Source: Bacteroidales bacterium (lineage in GTDB: Bacteria; Bacteroidota; Bacteroidia; Bacteroidales; UBA932). From it: 44,952 nucleotides of DNA. The DNA is taken from the NCBI GenBank assembly GCA_004554455.1, contig SFMG01000013.1, positions 1-44,952 on the forward strand, written 5' to 3'. The notes below the pieces were generated by a model. The model worked only from the letters and a program-made list of their open reading frames with translations. It had not been told where the DNA came from and did no database searches. Each line of letters opens with the position of its first letter. Position 1 is the first letter of the stretch. The translations under genes were made by a program, and so were the position numbers. Positions 26,214-35,234 of the stretch are shown piece after piece.

Positions 26214-26942
26214 ATGAATACAAACAGCAACGTATATACTGTCATCTACACCACCATAGTCTGCGTGGTTGTAGCAGCGATCCTGGCTTTCGTTTCCCAG
26301 AGCCTCAAGGACAGGCAGGAGGCAAACGAGAAGGCTGAGAACATCAGCCAGATTCTCACCGCCGCCCAGTTCGGCGAGAAGTCTTCCTGGACCGACAACA
26401 ACACTACCATCAATTTCTACAAGGAGAACATCGACAGGGCCCTTCTGGTCAATGCAAAGGGTGAGACCGTAAAGGTGATGGACGCCTCCAAGGCCGAAAT
26501 CTACACCGTGTCCGACCTCAAGAAGCAGAACTACAATGTGAACGGCGCCTCAGGAGAACTTGAGATTCCGGTTTACATCTTCAAGAACGGCGTGAGCGTG
26601 CTGCCTCTTTACGGAGCAGGCCTCTGGGGACCGGTCTGGGGATATGTAGCCCTCGAGAACGATCTCCGCACCATCAAAGGCGCCTACTTCGACCACAGCA
26701 GCGAGACCCCGGGCCTCGGCGGCAAGATCAAGGATGACCCTGCCTTCCGCGGCGCATTCTGCGGCAAGCAGCTGAACATAGGCTCCGAGCGTCCGTTCAC
26801 CATCGCGAAGGGTGCCGGCAGCAGCAACGACGGCATAGACGCCATCTCGGGTGCGACTATGACCTCCAAGGGTGTCGATGCGGCTCTCGTGGCATGGCTG
26901 AACGCATATATGCCATATATCGTAGCAAACGTTAATGAATAA
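26214..26942 (+). CDS. nqrC: Na+-translocating NADH:quinone reductase subunit C
   Basis: A 242-residue subunit with one N-terminal membrane helix (about 7-30) and a large periplasmic FMN-binding domain. The covalent FMN site is the threonine of ISGATMTSKGVD near residue 220. GLWGPVWGYVALE and ETPGLGGKI are typical. The gap from nqrB is 13 bp and nqrD starts 12 bp downstream. Confidence 0.96.
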   Translation: MNTNSNVYTVIYTTIVCVVVAAILAFVSQSLKDRQEANEKAENISQILTAAQFGEKSSWTDNNTTINFYKENIDRALLVNAKGETVKVMDASKAEIYTVSDLKKQNYNVNGASGELEIPVYIFKNGVSVLPLYGAGLWGPVWGYVALENDLRTIKGAYFDHSSETPGLGGKIKDDPAFRGAFCGKQLNIGSERPFTIAKGAGSSNDGIDAISGATMTSKGVDAALVAWLNAYMPYIVANVNE

Positions 26943-26954
26943 GGAGAAGATACT

Positions 26955-27563
26955 ATGGACGCAAAATTGAAAGAAACAATTCTCAACCCGCTGTGGAAGG
27001 GCAATCCTATCTCAGTCCTCGTACTCGGTATCTGTTCTTCCCTCGCCGTTACCGTCGAGCTCAAGGGTGCCTGCGTGATGGCACTTTCCGTAACCATCGT
27101 CACCGCTCTCTCAAGCCTCGTCTGCTCCCTTATCAGGAAAACCATCCCTAACCGCGTGCGAATCATCATCCAGCTTGTGGTTGTGGCACTTATGGTTATC
27201 CTTGTGGACCAGGTACTCAAGGCCTTTGCCTACGGAGTCGGCAAGCAGCTCAGCGTTTACATCGGCCTCATCATTACCAACTGTATAGTAATGGGCCGCA
27301 TCGAGGCCTTCGCTCTCGGCAACAAGCCGGTGGCTTCCTTCCTCGACGGTCTGTTCAACGGACTGGGCTACGGCATCATCCTCATCGTGGTGGGCTTCTT
27401 CCGCGAGCTTCTCGGCAGCGGCACCCTCTTCGGTTTCGACGTACTGAACCGCTTCGGTTATGTTAACAACGGTCTCGTGATCCTCCCTCCTATGGCGCTG
27501 ATCTTCCTCGGCTGCCTCATCTGGATTCAGAGGGCCATATCAAAGGACCTTCAGGAGAAATAA
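26955..27563 (+). CDS. nqrD: Na+-translocating NADH:quinone reductase subunit D
   Basis: A 202-residue membrane protein with six hydrophobic helices. NqrD and NqrE are inverted homologues that together coordinate an iron-sulfur centre inside the membrane. TNCIVMGRIEAFAL holds the conserved cysteine near residue 112. Fourth in the operon, 21 bp before nqrE. Confidence 0.96.
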   Translation: MDAKLKETILNPLWKGNPISVLVLGICSSLAVTVELKGACVMALSVTIVTALSSLVCSLIRKTIPNRVRIIIQLVVVALMVILVDQVLKAFAYGVGKQLSVYIGLIITNCIVMGRIEAFALGNKPVASFLDGLFNGLGYGIILIVVGFFRELLGSGTLFGFDVLNRFGYVNNGLVILPPMALIFLGCLIWIQRAISKDLQEK

Positions 27564-27584
27564 CATCAAACTCAGATCACAGTT

Positions 27585-28199
27585 ATGGAATATTTAAGCT
27601 TATTCGTAAAGTCAATCTTTGTTGACAATATGATCTTCGCTTACTTCCTGGGTATGTGCTCATACCTGGCAGTATCGAAGAATGTGAAGACAGCCAACGG
27701 TTTGGGTATTGCTGTTATCCTCGTGCTTCTCATCACACTCCCTATCAACTACCTTCTCAACAAATATGTCCTCTCTCCGGGGGCTCTCAGCTGGCTCGGC
27801 GACAATTTCGCCGGCGTGGACCTGAGCTTCCTGAGCTTCATCGTCTTCATCGCGGTGATTGCAGGCATAGTCCAGGTTGTGGAGATGGTTGTGGAGAAAT
27901 TCATGCCTTCACTCTACTCTTCCCTGGGTATATTCCTTCCGCTCATCGCAGTGAACTGCGCCATTCTCGGCGGTTCCCTGTTCATGCAGCAGAGAGAGTT
28001 CGTGAACGTAGGTGAATCCGCTGTCTATGCACTCGGTTCAGGTATAGGCTGGTATCTTGCAATCGTGGCCCTTGCCGCAATTCGCGAGAAACTCTCCTAC
28101 TCCAACGTTCCGGCCCCGCTGAAGGGACTCGGCATCACCTTCTTCACCGTAGGTCTTATGGGAATGGCCTTTATGGCCTTCATGGGTATTTCACTTTAA
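27585..28199 (+). CDS. nqrE: Na+-translocating NADH:quinone reductase subunit E
   Basis: A 204-residue membrane protein with six helices. Conserved cysteines lie in YFLGMCSYLAVSK (about 25) and AVNCAILGGSLF (about 125), which belong to the intramembrane iron site shared with NqrD. The sequence is close to the family norm throughout. Confidence 0.96.
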   Translation: MEYLSLFVKSIFVDNMIFAYFLGMCSYLAVSKNVKTANGLGIAVILVLLITLPINYLLNKYVLSPGALSWLGDNFAGVDLSFLSFIVFIAVIAGIVQVVEMVVEKFMPSLYSSLGIFLPLIAVNCAILGGSLFMQQREFVNVGESAVYALGSGIGWYLAIVALAAIREKLSYSNVPAPLKGLGITFFTVGLMGMAFMAFMGISL

Positions 28200-28217
28200 C
28201 AGAGGAGGATATTTATC

Positions 28218-29492
28218 ATGACAAAAACTATAATAGCAGCAATGGCCATAATGGTCATCGTGATACTTGTCCTCGTGGCCCTGCTCCTGTTCATCAAGGC
28301 AAGGCTCACTCCTAAGGGCAAGGTTAAAATCGACATCAACGAAGGCAAGAAGGTTGTGGAGGTAACTCCTGGAGGAAACCTGCTCAACACCCTTGCCGAG
28401 CAGCAGATCTTCCTCCCTTCCGCCTGCGGTGGAAAGGGAAACTGCGGACAGTGCAAGTGCCGTGTCGTTGACGGCGGTGGAAACATACTTCCTACCGAGG
28501 TCGGTTTCTTCAACCGCAAGCAGATTCAGGACCACTGGAGACTCGGCTGCCAGGTCAAGGTCAAGGAAGACCTCAAGATTGTCATTCCTGATTCAGCCCT
28601 CAGCGTCAAGAAGCTCGAGTGCGAAGTCATCAGCAACGACAACGTGGCAACCTTCATCAAGGAATTCACCGTCAAGCTCCCTGAGGGCGAGCATCTCGAG
28701 TTCAAGAGCGGCGAGTACATCCAGATCGACATCCCTGCCTATGAGCTCGACTTCAAGGACATCGACGTCGCTCCGGAATACAGGGCCGACTGGGAGAAAT
28801 TCGGATTCTTCAATCTCCACTCTTCCAACCCTGTCCCTACCATCCGCGCCTACTCCATGGCCTCATATCCTGGTGAGAAGGGCATCATAAAGCTCAATGT
28901 GCGTATCGCTACCCCTCCATTCGACAGGAGCGTACCTCGCGAGCTCGGCCCTAAGCTTCTCCCGGTAAACCCTGGTATAGCATCATCATACGTCTTCACC
29001 CGCAAGCCTGGTGACAAGGTTATCATCAGCGGCCCTTACGGCGAGTTCCTTCTCCCGAAGAACGATCCTGATTCCCAGGAGTACATCTTCGTCGGCGGCG
29101 GTGCCGGTATGGCTCCTCTCCGCAGCCATATAATGGAGCTCTTCAAGACCCAGAAGACCAAGAAGGAGGTTCACTTCTTCTATGGTGCCCGCGCGCTTGT
29201 CGAGGCCTTCTATCTTGAGGATTTCGCAGAGATCGAGAGGGAGTTCCCTAACTTCCACTTCCATCTCGCCCTCGACCGTCCGGATCCTGCAGCCGATGCA
29301 GCCGGAGTGAAGTACGTGGCCGGCTTCGTGCACAACGTGATGTACGAGACCTACCTCAAGAACCACGAGGCACCAGAGGACATCAAGTACTTCATGTGCG
29401 GTCCTCCTATGATGGTGAACTGCGTGAACCAGCTTCTCGACAGCCTCGGCGTCGAGCCAAGCAACATTCTCTACGACAATTTCGGTGCATAA
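28218..29492 (+). CDS. nqrF: Na+-translocating NADH:quinone reductase subunit F
   Basis: The 424-residue electron-input subunit. It has an N-terminal membrane helix (about 3-26). A 2Fe-2S ferredoxin domain follows with cysteines in SACGGKGNCGQCKC (about 72-83) and RLGCQ (about 114). A ferredoxin-reductase-like module has the FAD-binding RAYSMASYPGE (about 213) and the NADH-binding GGGAGMAPLRSHI (about 293). The end CGPPMMVNCV...YDNFG is typical. It is the last gene of the operon and is followed by a strong terminator. Confidence 0.97.
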   Translation: MTKTIIAAMAIMVIVILVLVALLLFIKARLTPKGKVKIDINEGKKVVEVTPGGNLLNTLAEQQIFLPSACGGKGNCGQCKCRVVDGGGNILPTEVGFFNRKQIQDHWRLGCQVKVKEDLKIVIPDSALSVKKLECEVISNDNVATFIKEFTVKLPEGEHLEFKSGEYIQIDIPAYELDFKDIDVAPEYRADWEKFGFFNLHSSNPVPTIRAYSMASYPGEKGIIKLNVRIATPPFDRSVPRELGPKLLPVNPGIASSYVFTRKPGDKVIISGPYGEFLLPKNDPDSQEYIFVGGGAGMAPLRSHIMELFKTQKTKKEVHFFYGARALVEAFYLEDFAEIEREFPNFHFHLALDRPDPAADAAGVKYVAGFVHNVMYETYLKNHEAPEDIKYFMCGPPMMVNCVNQLLDSLGVEPSNILYDNFGA

Positions 29493-29509
29493 TCCCACCG
29501 CAAAAGTTC

Positions 29510-29544
29510 AAAGAGGCCGCCCTTCACAGGTGGCCTCTTTTGCA
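29510..29544 (+). terminator. Intrinsic terminator of the nqr operon
   Basis: AAAGAGGCCGCC and GGTGGCCTCTTT form a 12-bp stem (one G-T pair) around CTTCACA, followed by TTTTG. It starts 18 bp after the nqrF stop. Confidence 0.85.
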
Positions 29545-29668
29545 TATATGCCCTCAGTTACACAGTGGCTTATTATACAGAAATAAGGAAATGTGTAACA
29601 TATCCCTTCAAAAATCAATATAAAAATTGAAGCTGAATTGAATTGTGAATTATGAATATTCCGCTCTC

Positions 29669-29676
29669 TACATTTG
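29669..29676 (+). promoter_or_regulatory. -7 box for the fimbrillin-like pair
   Basis: TACATTTG fits TAnnTTTG and lies downstream of an in-frame ATG at 29652. It therefore favours the start at 29703 for the next gene. A TTG at 29643-29645 is rather far for a -33 box. Confidence 0.45.
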
Positions 29677-29702
29677 CGAAAACGAGAAAGCGGTACAGAC
29701 AA

Positions 29703-30740
29703 ATGAGAGACGAAAACAATTCACTAAAAAAAGGATATGCCGGCTTGACGCTGCCATATCTGCTTCTTATTACACTTGCTGTGTCTGTACGTTGCAGTCC
29801 CGGGCTGCAGAACGAAGCCGGGACGGTTCGCTGCAGAATCTGCATCGGGACTGCCGCTTCCTCATCATATATCCCGGAAGCGGAATATGCCGACATCTTC
29901 GTATTCAATGACGACGCGCTGATGAGACTGGACAGCTACCAGAGAATGAAACTGAAGGGCGACAGACTGGATGCAGTCACAACGGGAGGCAAGAAGATTA
30001 TATGCGTGGTGGCGAATTCTGGCAAAGACAGGTATGACTGGACAGGGATAAATTCCTACAATGCACTCTGCAAGGTACGTTCCGATCTCAGGAACGAAAA
30101 TCCCGATACACCTACTCTGAGCGGAGAGACTTACGACAGGGGAAGCGGGAGCTGCGACATCGTACTGGAGCCTCTGCTGTCGAAGGTGGTGCTGCAAAGC
30201 CTGCGTTGCGACTTCGAGGGAAAGGCATACGAAGGAGCGACGCTGGACAATGCCAAAGTATATCTGACAAATGTCAACTCATCCTTCAGGATAATGGAAC
30301 GGAGCGGGGCCAGTGTCACGGAAATGTTAAATGCGGCGGGCCTGAATGCGTCGGACATGGCCTCACTCCTTTCCCCTGAGCTTCTCAGCGCCAGGCTGCC
30401 GTCGAAAATAGGCAGCCGGAAACAGGAATGCGACATCTCCTTGTGGTGTTACCCGAACAACTGCGAGGAGGAAAGTCTGGGTTCACGCTTCACAAGACTG
30501 GTTATCGAGGGGGAGATTCTCGGCAAACGCTACTGGTGGCCGATAAATATAAACAGGGGTGATTTCGGGCCTGTGAAAGGAGTAGCGGGAGTGAGCAGGA
30601 ATTGTGAATACAGCTTCGATATATGTCTGACATCGCTGGGTTCGGACGGACCCGACAAAGCGGTGAGCAAGAGCCAGGTGGAACTGGAATGCGGTATTAT
30701 GGACTGGGTAAAGAAAGATGGATATGAAGAGTATTTTTAG
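29703..30740 (+). CDS. FimB/Mfa2-like fimbrial lipoprotein
   Basis: A 345-residue protein with a signal segment ending in a lipobox-like SVRC (cysteine near residue 31). It has the two-lobed fimbrillin pattern: EAEYADIFVFNDDALMRL, then KIICVVANSGKDRYDW, LEPLLSKVVLQSL and a late NCEYSFDICLTSLGSDGPD strand. These families form minor or anchor subunits of Bacteroidales type V fimbriae. The ATG at 29652 would give a longer, poorly signal-like N-terminus lying upstream of the promoter box, so 29703 is preferred. The 3' end overlaps the next gene by 23 bp, giving coupled translation. Confidence 0.7.
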   Translation: MRDENNSLKKGYAGLTLPYLLLITLAVSVRCSPGLQNEAGTVRCRICIGTAASSSYIPEAEYADIFVFNDDALMRLDSYQRMKLKGDRLDAVTTGGKKIICVVANSGKDRYDWTGINSYNALCKVRSDLRNENPDTPTLSGETYDRGSGSCDIVLEPLLSKVVLQSLRCDFEGKAYEGATLDNAKVYLTNVNSSFRIMERSGASVTEMLNAAGLNASDMASLLSPELLSARLPSKIGSRKQECDISLWCYPNNCEEESLGSRFTRLVIEGEILGKRYWWPININRGDFGPVKGVAGVSRNCEYSFDICLTSLGSDGPDKAVSKSQVELECGIMDWVKKDGYEEYF

Positions 30741-32301
30741 AGCCGGAAACTTGTTTGCATCCCTGCTTGCACTTGTATTTACAGCGGCGGTGACCGGCTC
30801 ATGCGCAGATCAGGAGGACATTGACAAGGGAGACGATACGAGAGAAGGGAGGGATGGCGTGAGACTGGAACTGTCGCTGCCCGGCTATTCCTGCAGGGCA
30901 GCGGACCCTGACGACAGGCTGGTCAGTGACCTGAACATTCTGGTCTTCGACACCGGAGGGGCACTCGAGCAGTGGGAATGGATAGGAGCTTCGGAGCTAC
31001 GTTACAAGGACGGCAGATACTGTTGCAGACTCGACTTGCTGGCAGGCAAGGCTTACGACATCTTCGTTATGGCCAATCTGGGATACAGGCCGGTGATAGG
31101 AAATCTGGAGGAGATGGAGGCATTCCGCTATACGCTGTCCTATCCGGACGAATACTCGAGAGGCATACCTATGTGTGCCTGCAAAAGGGGCATAAGTCCG
31201 GAAAAGGGAGAGGAAAGGCTGGAGATGGAGCTGGAGAGACTTATGGCCAGGGTAAGACTGGTCGTGGACCGTTCCAGGCTGAGTGAAGACATAGACTTCC
31301 AGGTCCGGAGAGTCAGCGTGGAAGCCTGTCCCCGCAGCGTGCAGGTCTTCGGTGACAGCCGTGTCAGGAATGCTGACGAGCTCTTCGGGAAAGGATTCAC
31401 CCAGGGAGAGGATAGATGCCTTGTCCTGAATAGCAAAGGAGCGAATGGGCTGAGCGCTTATCTGGACCTGTACCTGCTTGAGAACCTCCAGGGAGAGCGG
31501 ATGAACGACATGTGTTCGTATATAGAGATGGAAGCGGACTACAGGTCAGGCGAACTATATACGGACCCGGGCAGGAGTCTGCGTTACCGTTTCTATCTCG
31601 GGGACGCAAAGAAAGACTTCAATGTGTGCCGCAACTGCCAATATACGGTTACAGTGACCCCTTGTGGTGACGGGCTGGGAGGAAGCGGAAACGGAAGCGG
31701 AGACGGAAGCAGGGGCGAGGATTGGTGGAGGATAGACAAAAGCGACCTGAAGAAATTCGTCAGTTCAGTAAGTCTGAGCAGTCACAGGCTGGATTTCAGT
31801 TATGTCGGGGAGGAACATTGGCTCAGTGCCCGTGTGGAGCCTGAAGATGCCGGGAATAAGACACTGGAGTGGAGCAGCAGCAATAACAATGTGGCGGTAG
31901 TGGATTCAGACGGGAAGGTGTGCGCAAAGGGGAACGGCAGCTGCAGCATAAGCTGCTGGTCAACAGACGGCAGCGAAGTTCACGACATCTGCGAAGTGAA
32001 CGTGAACGTGAAGCCGGCCTGGGTGAAATTCTGCCCAAGCGGCTATATCGAAGTCGATGTCGGTGACAGGCTGAGAGTCTGGAGCGAATATTTCCCGCCC
32101 AATATGAGCTGCCGCATAGACAAGGATGACCTGGAATTCGACTGTTCCAGGGGCATTTACGATTACGAGCTCAGTGAAGACGGCAGCAGTGTCGAGCTTA
32201 CGATAAGGGGCGAGGGCTCGGGGATGTTCCGCTTCGAGGTCGGGGAGCCCCTTGACACTTCGGCCCTGGTCTATATCCACGTAAGGCCCCTTTCATTTTA
32301 A
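30718..32301 (+). CDS. DUF4906-like lipoprotein with C-terminal BIG2 (Ig-like) domain
   Basis: A 527-residue exported lipoprotein: membrane segment about 12-26, then lipobox-like TGSC. The N-terminal two thirds are fimbrillin-like (VSDLNILVFDTGGALEQ, then AYDIFVMANLGY, then CQYTVTVTP). A glycine/serine-rich linker (about 318-335) leads to a bacterial Ig-like BIG2 domain (about 345-430; LEWSSSNNNVAVVDSDGKV and CSISCWSTDGSEV), then a last beta domain. It overlaps the upstream fimbrial gene; a second ATG at 30724 also fits. A surface role is likely; the ligand is unknown. Confidence 0.75.
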   Translation: MDMKSIFRAGNLFASLLALVFTAAVTGSCADQEDIDKGDDTREGRDGVRLELSLPGYSCRAADPDDRLVSDLNILVFDTGGALEQWEWIGASELRYKDGRYCCRLDLLAGKAYDIFVMANLGYRPVIGNLEEMEAFRYTLSYPDEYSRGIPMCACKRGISPEKGEERLEMELERLMARVRLVVDRSRLSEDIDFQVRRVSVEACPRSVQVFGDSRVRNADELFGKGFTQGEDRCLVLNSKGANGLSAYLDLYLLENLQGERMNDMCSYIEMEADYRSGELYTDPGRSLRYRFYLGDAKKDFNVCRNCQYTVTVTPCGDGLGGSGNGSGDGSRGEDWWRIDKSDLKKFVSSVSLSSHRLDFSYVGEEHWLSARVEPEDAGNKTLEWSSSNNNVAVVDSDGKVCAKGNGSCSISCWSTDGSEVHDICEVNVNVKPAWVKFCPSGYIEVDVGDRLRVWSEYFPPNMSCRIDKDDLEFDCSRGIYDYELSEDGSSVELTIRGEGSGMFRFEVGEPLDTSALVYIHVRPLSF

Positions 32302-32326
32302 CCCTATTTTTTCAGTATTTAATTTC

Positions 32327-32334
32327 TATCTTTG
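32327..32334 (+). promoter_or_regulatory. -7 box for the propeller-LuxR regulator
   Basis: TATCTTTG fits TAnnTTTG, 20 bp before the ATG at 32354. The gene therefore probably has its own promoter although it follows the lipoprotein pair. Confidence 0.55.
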
Positions 32335-32353
32335 CAATACTATAGAGGTTAAA

Positions 32354-35167
32354 ATGAAAATAATCAGACAATTAGGATATACAATTTCGATTATAACCAT
32401 ACTTCTGTTAATTAGTTACAGCATCTATGCGCAGTCCCCTGCTCCTGTGGTCTCAAATTTCAACCGGAATGACTACCTCTGGACCTCGCAGAACTGGGCG
32501 GTGTGCTCCACGAATGACGGAATGATCCACTTTGCCAACAACTCGGGACTGCTCTCATTTGACGGGACCAGGTGGCAACGCACGGAATGTGCGCAGATGA
32601 GAGGAATGCGTTCCCTGCTGAACAGTGCGGAAGACAGACGGCTCTACTGCGGGGGTTACGAGGAGTTCGGCTACTGGAAAATGGACCGTTACGGCTACTC
32701 CACATACGTCTCCCTCAGCGACAGGCTGGAAAATTGGGAAATGAAGAACGACCAGATCTGGTCTATTTTCAAAATCGGCGGATGCATATACTTTCATTCA
32801 TTCGTGACAGCTTTCATCTACGATACGCAGAAGGACAGCGTGCGCGGCCTGAAACTGGACTCTTTCTGCGAGAATGCAGGCAAATCATTCGACGGTAGCA
32901 TCTACACAAGTGCCGCTCTGATGTCACGACTGGACCTTGAAAGCGGAGTTAACACTGCAGTCGGGAACGTGCCTTTCAAAAGCATGATGGTGGCCAGCAT
33001 ACCGGCGGATGGCTTTGACTGGATAGTCACGCTCAGCGACGGGATATGGAAATATGACGGCAAGAACTTCACCCGCTTCAGCAACGAGGCGGACGAATTG
33101 CTGGAATCCTGCAATGTAAACAGGGCGTACGGATTCGAGGGGGACATAATCATAGGCAGTATCCTGAGGGGATGTATGAGGATCAGCCCGGAAGGACGGC
33201 TCAAATGGCACGTGGAGGCCCCGAAGAACCTGCAGAACAGCACAGTGCTGGGAATAGGAAGCGATATGGACAGGAATATATGGCTGGCCCTGGATTCCGG
33301 CGTCAGCTGCGTAAGCGCGGACAACGGCTTCTCCTGCATCAAATCGATCGAGCCGCCCGTAGGGGCGATATATGCCATAAAATATGATCTTCCCTACATA
33401 TATATGGGAACCAACAAAGGCCTCTATGTCGCCGAACAGGGGAAGGACGGCGGGCTGGTCAACATACGCAAGGACGACACTGTCGTGGGGCACGTATGGA
33501 ATATTTCGACCTTTGACGGACAGATAATTTGCGGCAGCAACGGTGGCTCCTATGAACTCAAAGACGGAAAGGTACTGCGCACCCTCTGCGACGTGGACGG
33601 CTGCAGCTGCATAGCCAGGGGCAGCATACACGGCAAGGAAGTGCTGGTACAGGGCACGTACACCAAGCTCTGCATATACGAGAAAAGGGGCGGACAATGG
33701 TGTTTCCGCAATATGGTTGACGGATTCATCGAGCCCATCGAGGAGATAGACGTGGATTTCAAGGGACTTATCTGGGCCGGTCACGAACAGAAGGGACTGT
33801 ATCGCATAGAGCTGAGCAGGAATCTGGAGAAGGTGAATGAAGTTGTGTGTTTTCCTGCACTGGCGAAGGACCGGGAATCCGAGAAAATATCCGTAAACCG
33901 CATTATGGGCCGAACGGTCTTCAGCAACGGAGAAAGTTCCTGGACCTACGACGACATGAACGACCGCATAATCCCTTACGAAAGCCTGAACAAGGCACTC
34001 AGACGTTTCGCCGGCTCACGCAGGGCCTACCGTCACGACGACGACCGTTTCTGGCTCATCAGGGACGGGGAGAACGCGCTGGTGGATTTCACCAAGCCGG
34101 ACAGCGTAGAGGTGGTATTCAGCATTTCCGACCGCAGTTTCGGCAGTCTGGGAGTGGATGACAGGGAGCAGATAAGCCTCACCGGGGACGGAAAGGCGGT
34201 GTTCACCCTGGACAATGCCCTGGGCATCCTGGACCTCTCCAAGGTGATCCCAGACACGACCAGGCACAAACTCAGAATCAGAGGCGTGGAACTCAGGGAC
34301 ATAAACGGGCGTTCCTGCGGGCGGCAGGACCTTCTGGACCGCAAACCTGTCTTCTCCTACAACCACAGGCTCATAACCGTGGACTTCGTCTGTCCCCGTT
34401 TCGACTCCTTCTCCGACACCCGCTACATGTATATGCTTGAGGGCCGCGACAATGTCTGGACCGACCTGGGTGAGCACGAGCAAGTGGCGATAAACTACCT
34501 CAAGGCCGGCAACTACACCCTGAAAATCAAGGCAGTGAGCTCATCCGAAGAGATTCTCGACTCGCTAGAATACAACTTCAGGGTAAGGCCTCCGTTCTAC
34601 AGCACCATAGTTGCCAAGATATTCTACATAATATCCATAATAGCTCTTATCGTCCTGATTATCATAATGATATTCCGACGTTCACGACGCAAGGCAGAGG
34701 AACTCGAACGCAAGAACCTCGAGGACGAAATCAAAGCCAAGAGCAAACTCATCGCATCCAACACAATGAGTCTCATACGCAAGAATGAAATCCTCACTTC
34801 CATCAAGGATGAGCTCAGAGAGCAGAAGAAGGAACTGGGAGACGCCTATCCGGACCGCTACTACCGCAAGATGATTTCGGCCATAGACGACCAGATTTCC
34901 ACCGAGGAGGACTGGAAGATATTCCAGCACAACTTCGACCGCATCCATGGCGGCTTCTTCCACATTCTGAAAGAGCGCTATCCCGAACTCACCACCACGG
35001 ACCTGCGTTTCTGCTCCCTGCTATGCCAGAATATGAGCTCCAAGGAAATTGCCACGATGATGAACATTTCCCTCAAGGGTGTGGAAGCGGCCCGTTACCG
35101 GATACGCAAGAAAATGAACCTGGACTCCGGAGTCAGTCTCACTGAATTCCTGATCAATCTGGAATAG
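32354..35167 (+). CDS. Beta-propeller sensor with cytoplasmic LuxR-type HTH
   Basis: A 937-residue one-piece regulator. It has an N-terminal signal/anchor helix (about 10-27). A large periplasmic region of propeller-type repeats follows (NDYLWTSQNWAVCSTNDGMIHF-like blades at about 40-640), then a Y_Y_Y-type domain (about 660-750; RYMYMLEGRDNVWTDLGEHE, split, and NYTLKIKAVSS). One membrane helix (about 758-778), a charged coiled coil (about 780-840) and a LuxR-like HTH (about 870-937; DLRFCSLLCQNMSSKEIATM) complete it. There is no kinase or receiver domain. It probably senses an envelope signal and acts directly on DNA. It follows the two fimbrillin-like genes, suggesting it controls them or the polymer genes downstream. 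Confidence 0.88.
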   Translation: MKIIRQLGYTISIITILLLISYSIYAQSPAPVVSNFNRNDYLWTSQNWAVCSTNDGMIHFANNSGLLSFDGTRWQRTECAQMRGMRSLLNSAEDRRLYCGGYEEFGYWKMDRYGYSTYVSLSDRLENWEMKNDQIWSIFKIGGCIYFHSFVTAFIYDTQKDSVRGLKLDSFCENAGKSFDGSIYTSAALMSRLDLESGVNTAVGNVPFKSMMVASIPADGFDWIVTLSDGIWKYDGKNFTRFSNEADELLESCNVNRAYGFEGDIIIGSILRGCMRISPEGRLKWHVEAPKNLQNSTVLGIGSDMDRNIWLALDSGVSCVSADNGFSCIKSIEPPVGAIYAIKYDLPYIYMGTNKGLYVAEQGKDGGLVNIRKDDTVVGHVWNISTFDGQIICGSNGGSYELKDGKVLRTLCDVDGCSCIARGSIHGKEVLVQGTYTKLCIYEKRGGQWCFRNMVDGFIEPIEEIDVDFKGLIWAGHEQKGLYRIELSRNLEKVNEVVCFPALAKDRESEKISVNRIMGRTVFSNGESSWTYDDMNDRIIPYESLNKALRRFAGSRRAYRHDDDRFWLIRDGENALVDFTKPDSVEVVFSISDRSFGSLGVDDREQISLTGDGKAVFTLDNALGILDLSKVIPDTTRHKLRIRGVELRDINGRSCGRQDLLDRKPVFSYNHRLITVDFVCPRFDSFSDTRYMYMLEGRDNVWTDLGEHEQVAINYLKAGNYTLKIKAVSSSEEILDSLEYNFRVRPPFYSTIVAKIFYIISIIALIVLIIIMIFRRSRRKAEELERKNLEDEIKAKSKLIASNTMSLIRKNEILTSIKDELREQKKELGDAYPDRYYRKMISAIDDQISTEEDWKIFQHNFDRIHGGFFHILKERYPELTTTDLRFCSLLCQNMSSKEIATMMNISLKGVEAARYRIRKKMNLDSGVSLTEFLINLE

Positions 35168-35234
35168 ACGTTCCCGCCTGCAACAATTTGGGGAGATGAG
35201 GCATCTATATCGGCGTTGTACACCAAGATAAGCA

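Noticed and set aside
24698..26245. Antisense open frame of 515 codons across nqrA/nqrB
   Set aside because: It crosses two well-supported nqr genes and the gap between them; the composition (Glu, His, Asp-rich) is that of reversed membrane-protein codons.
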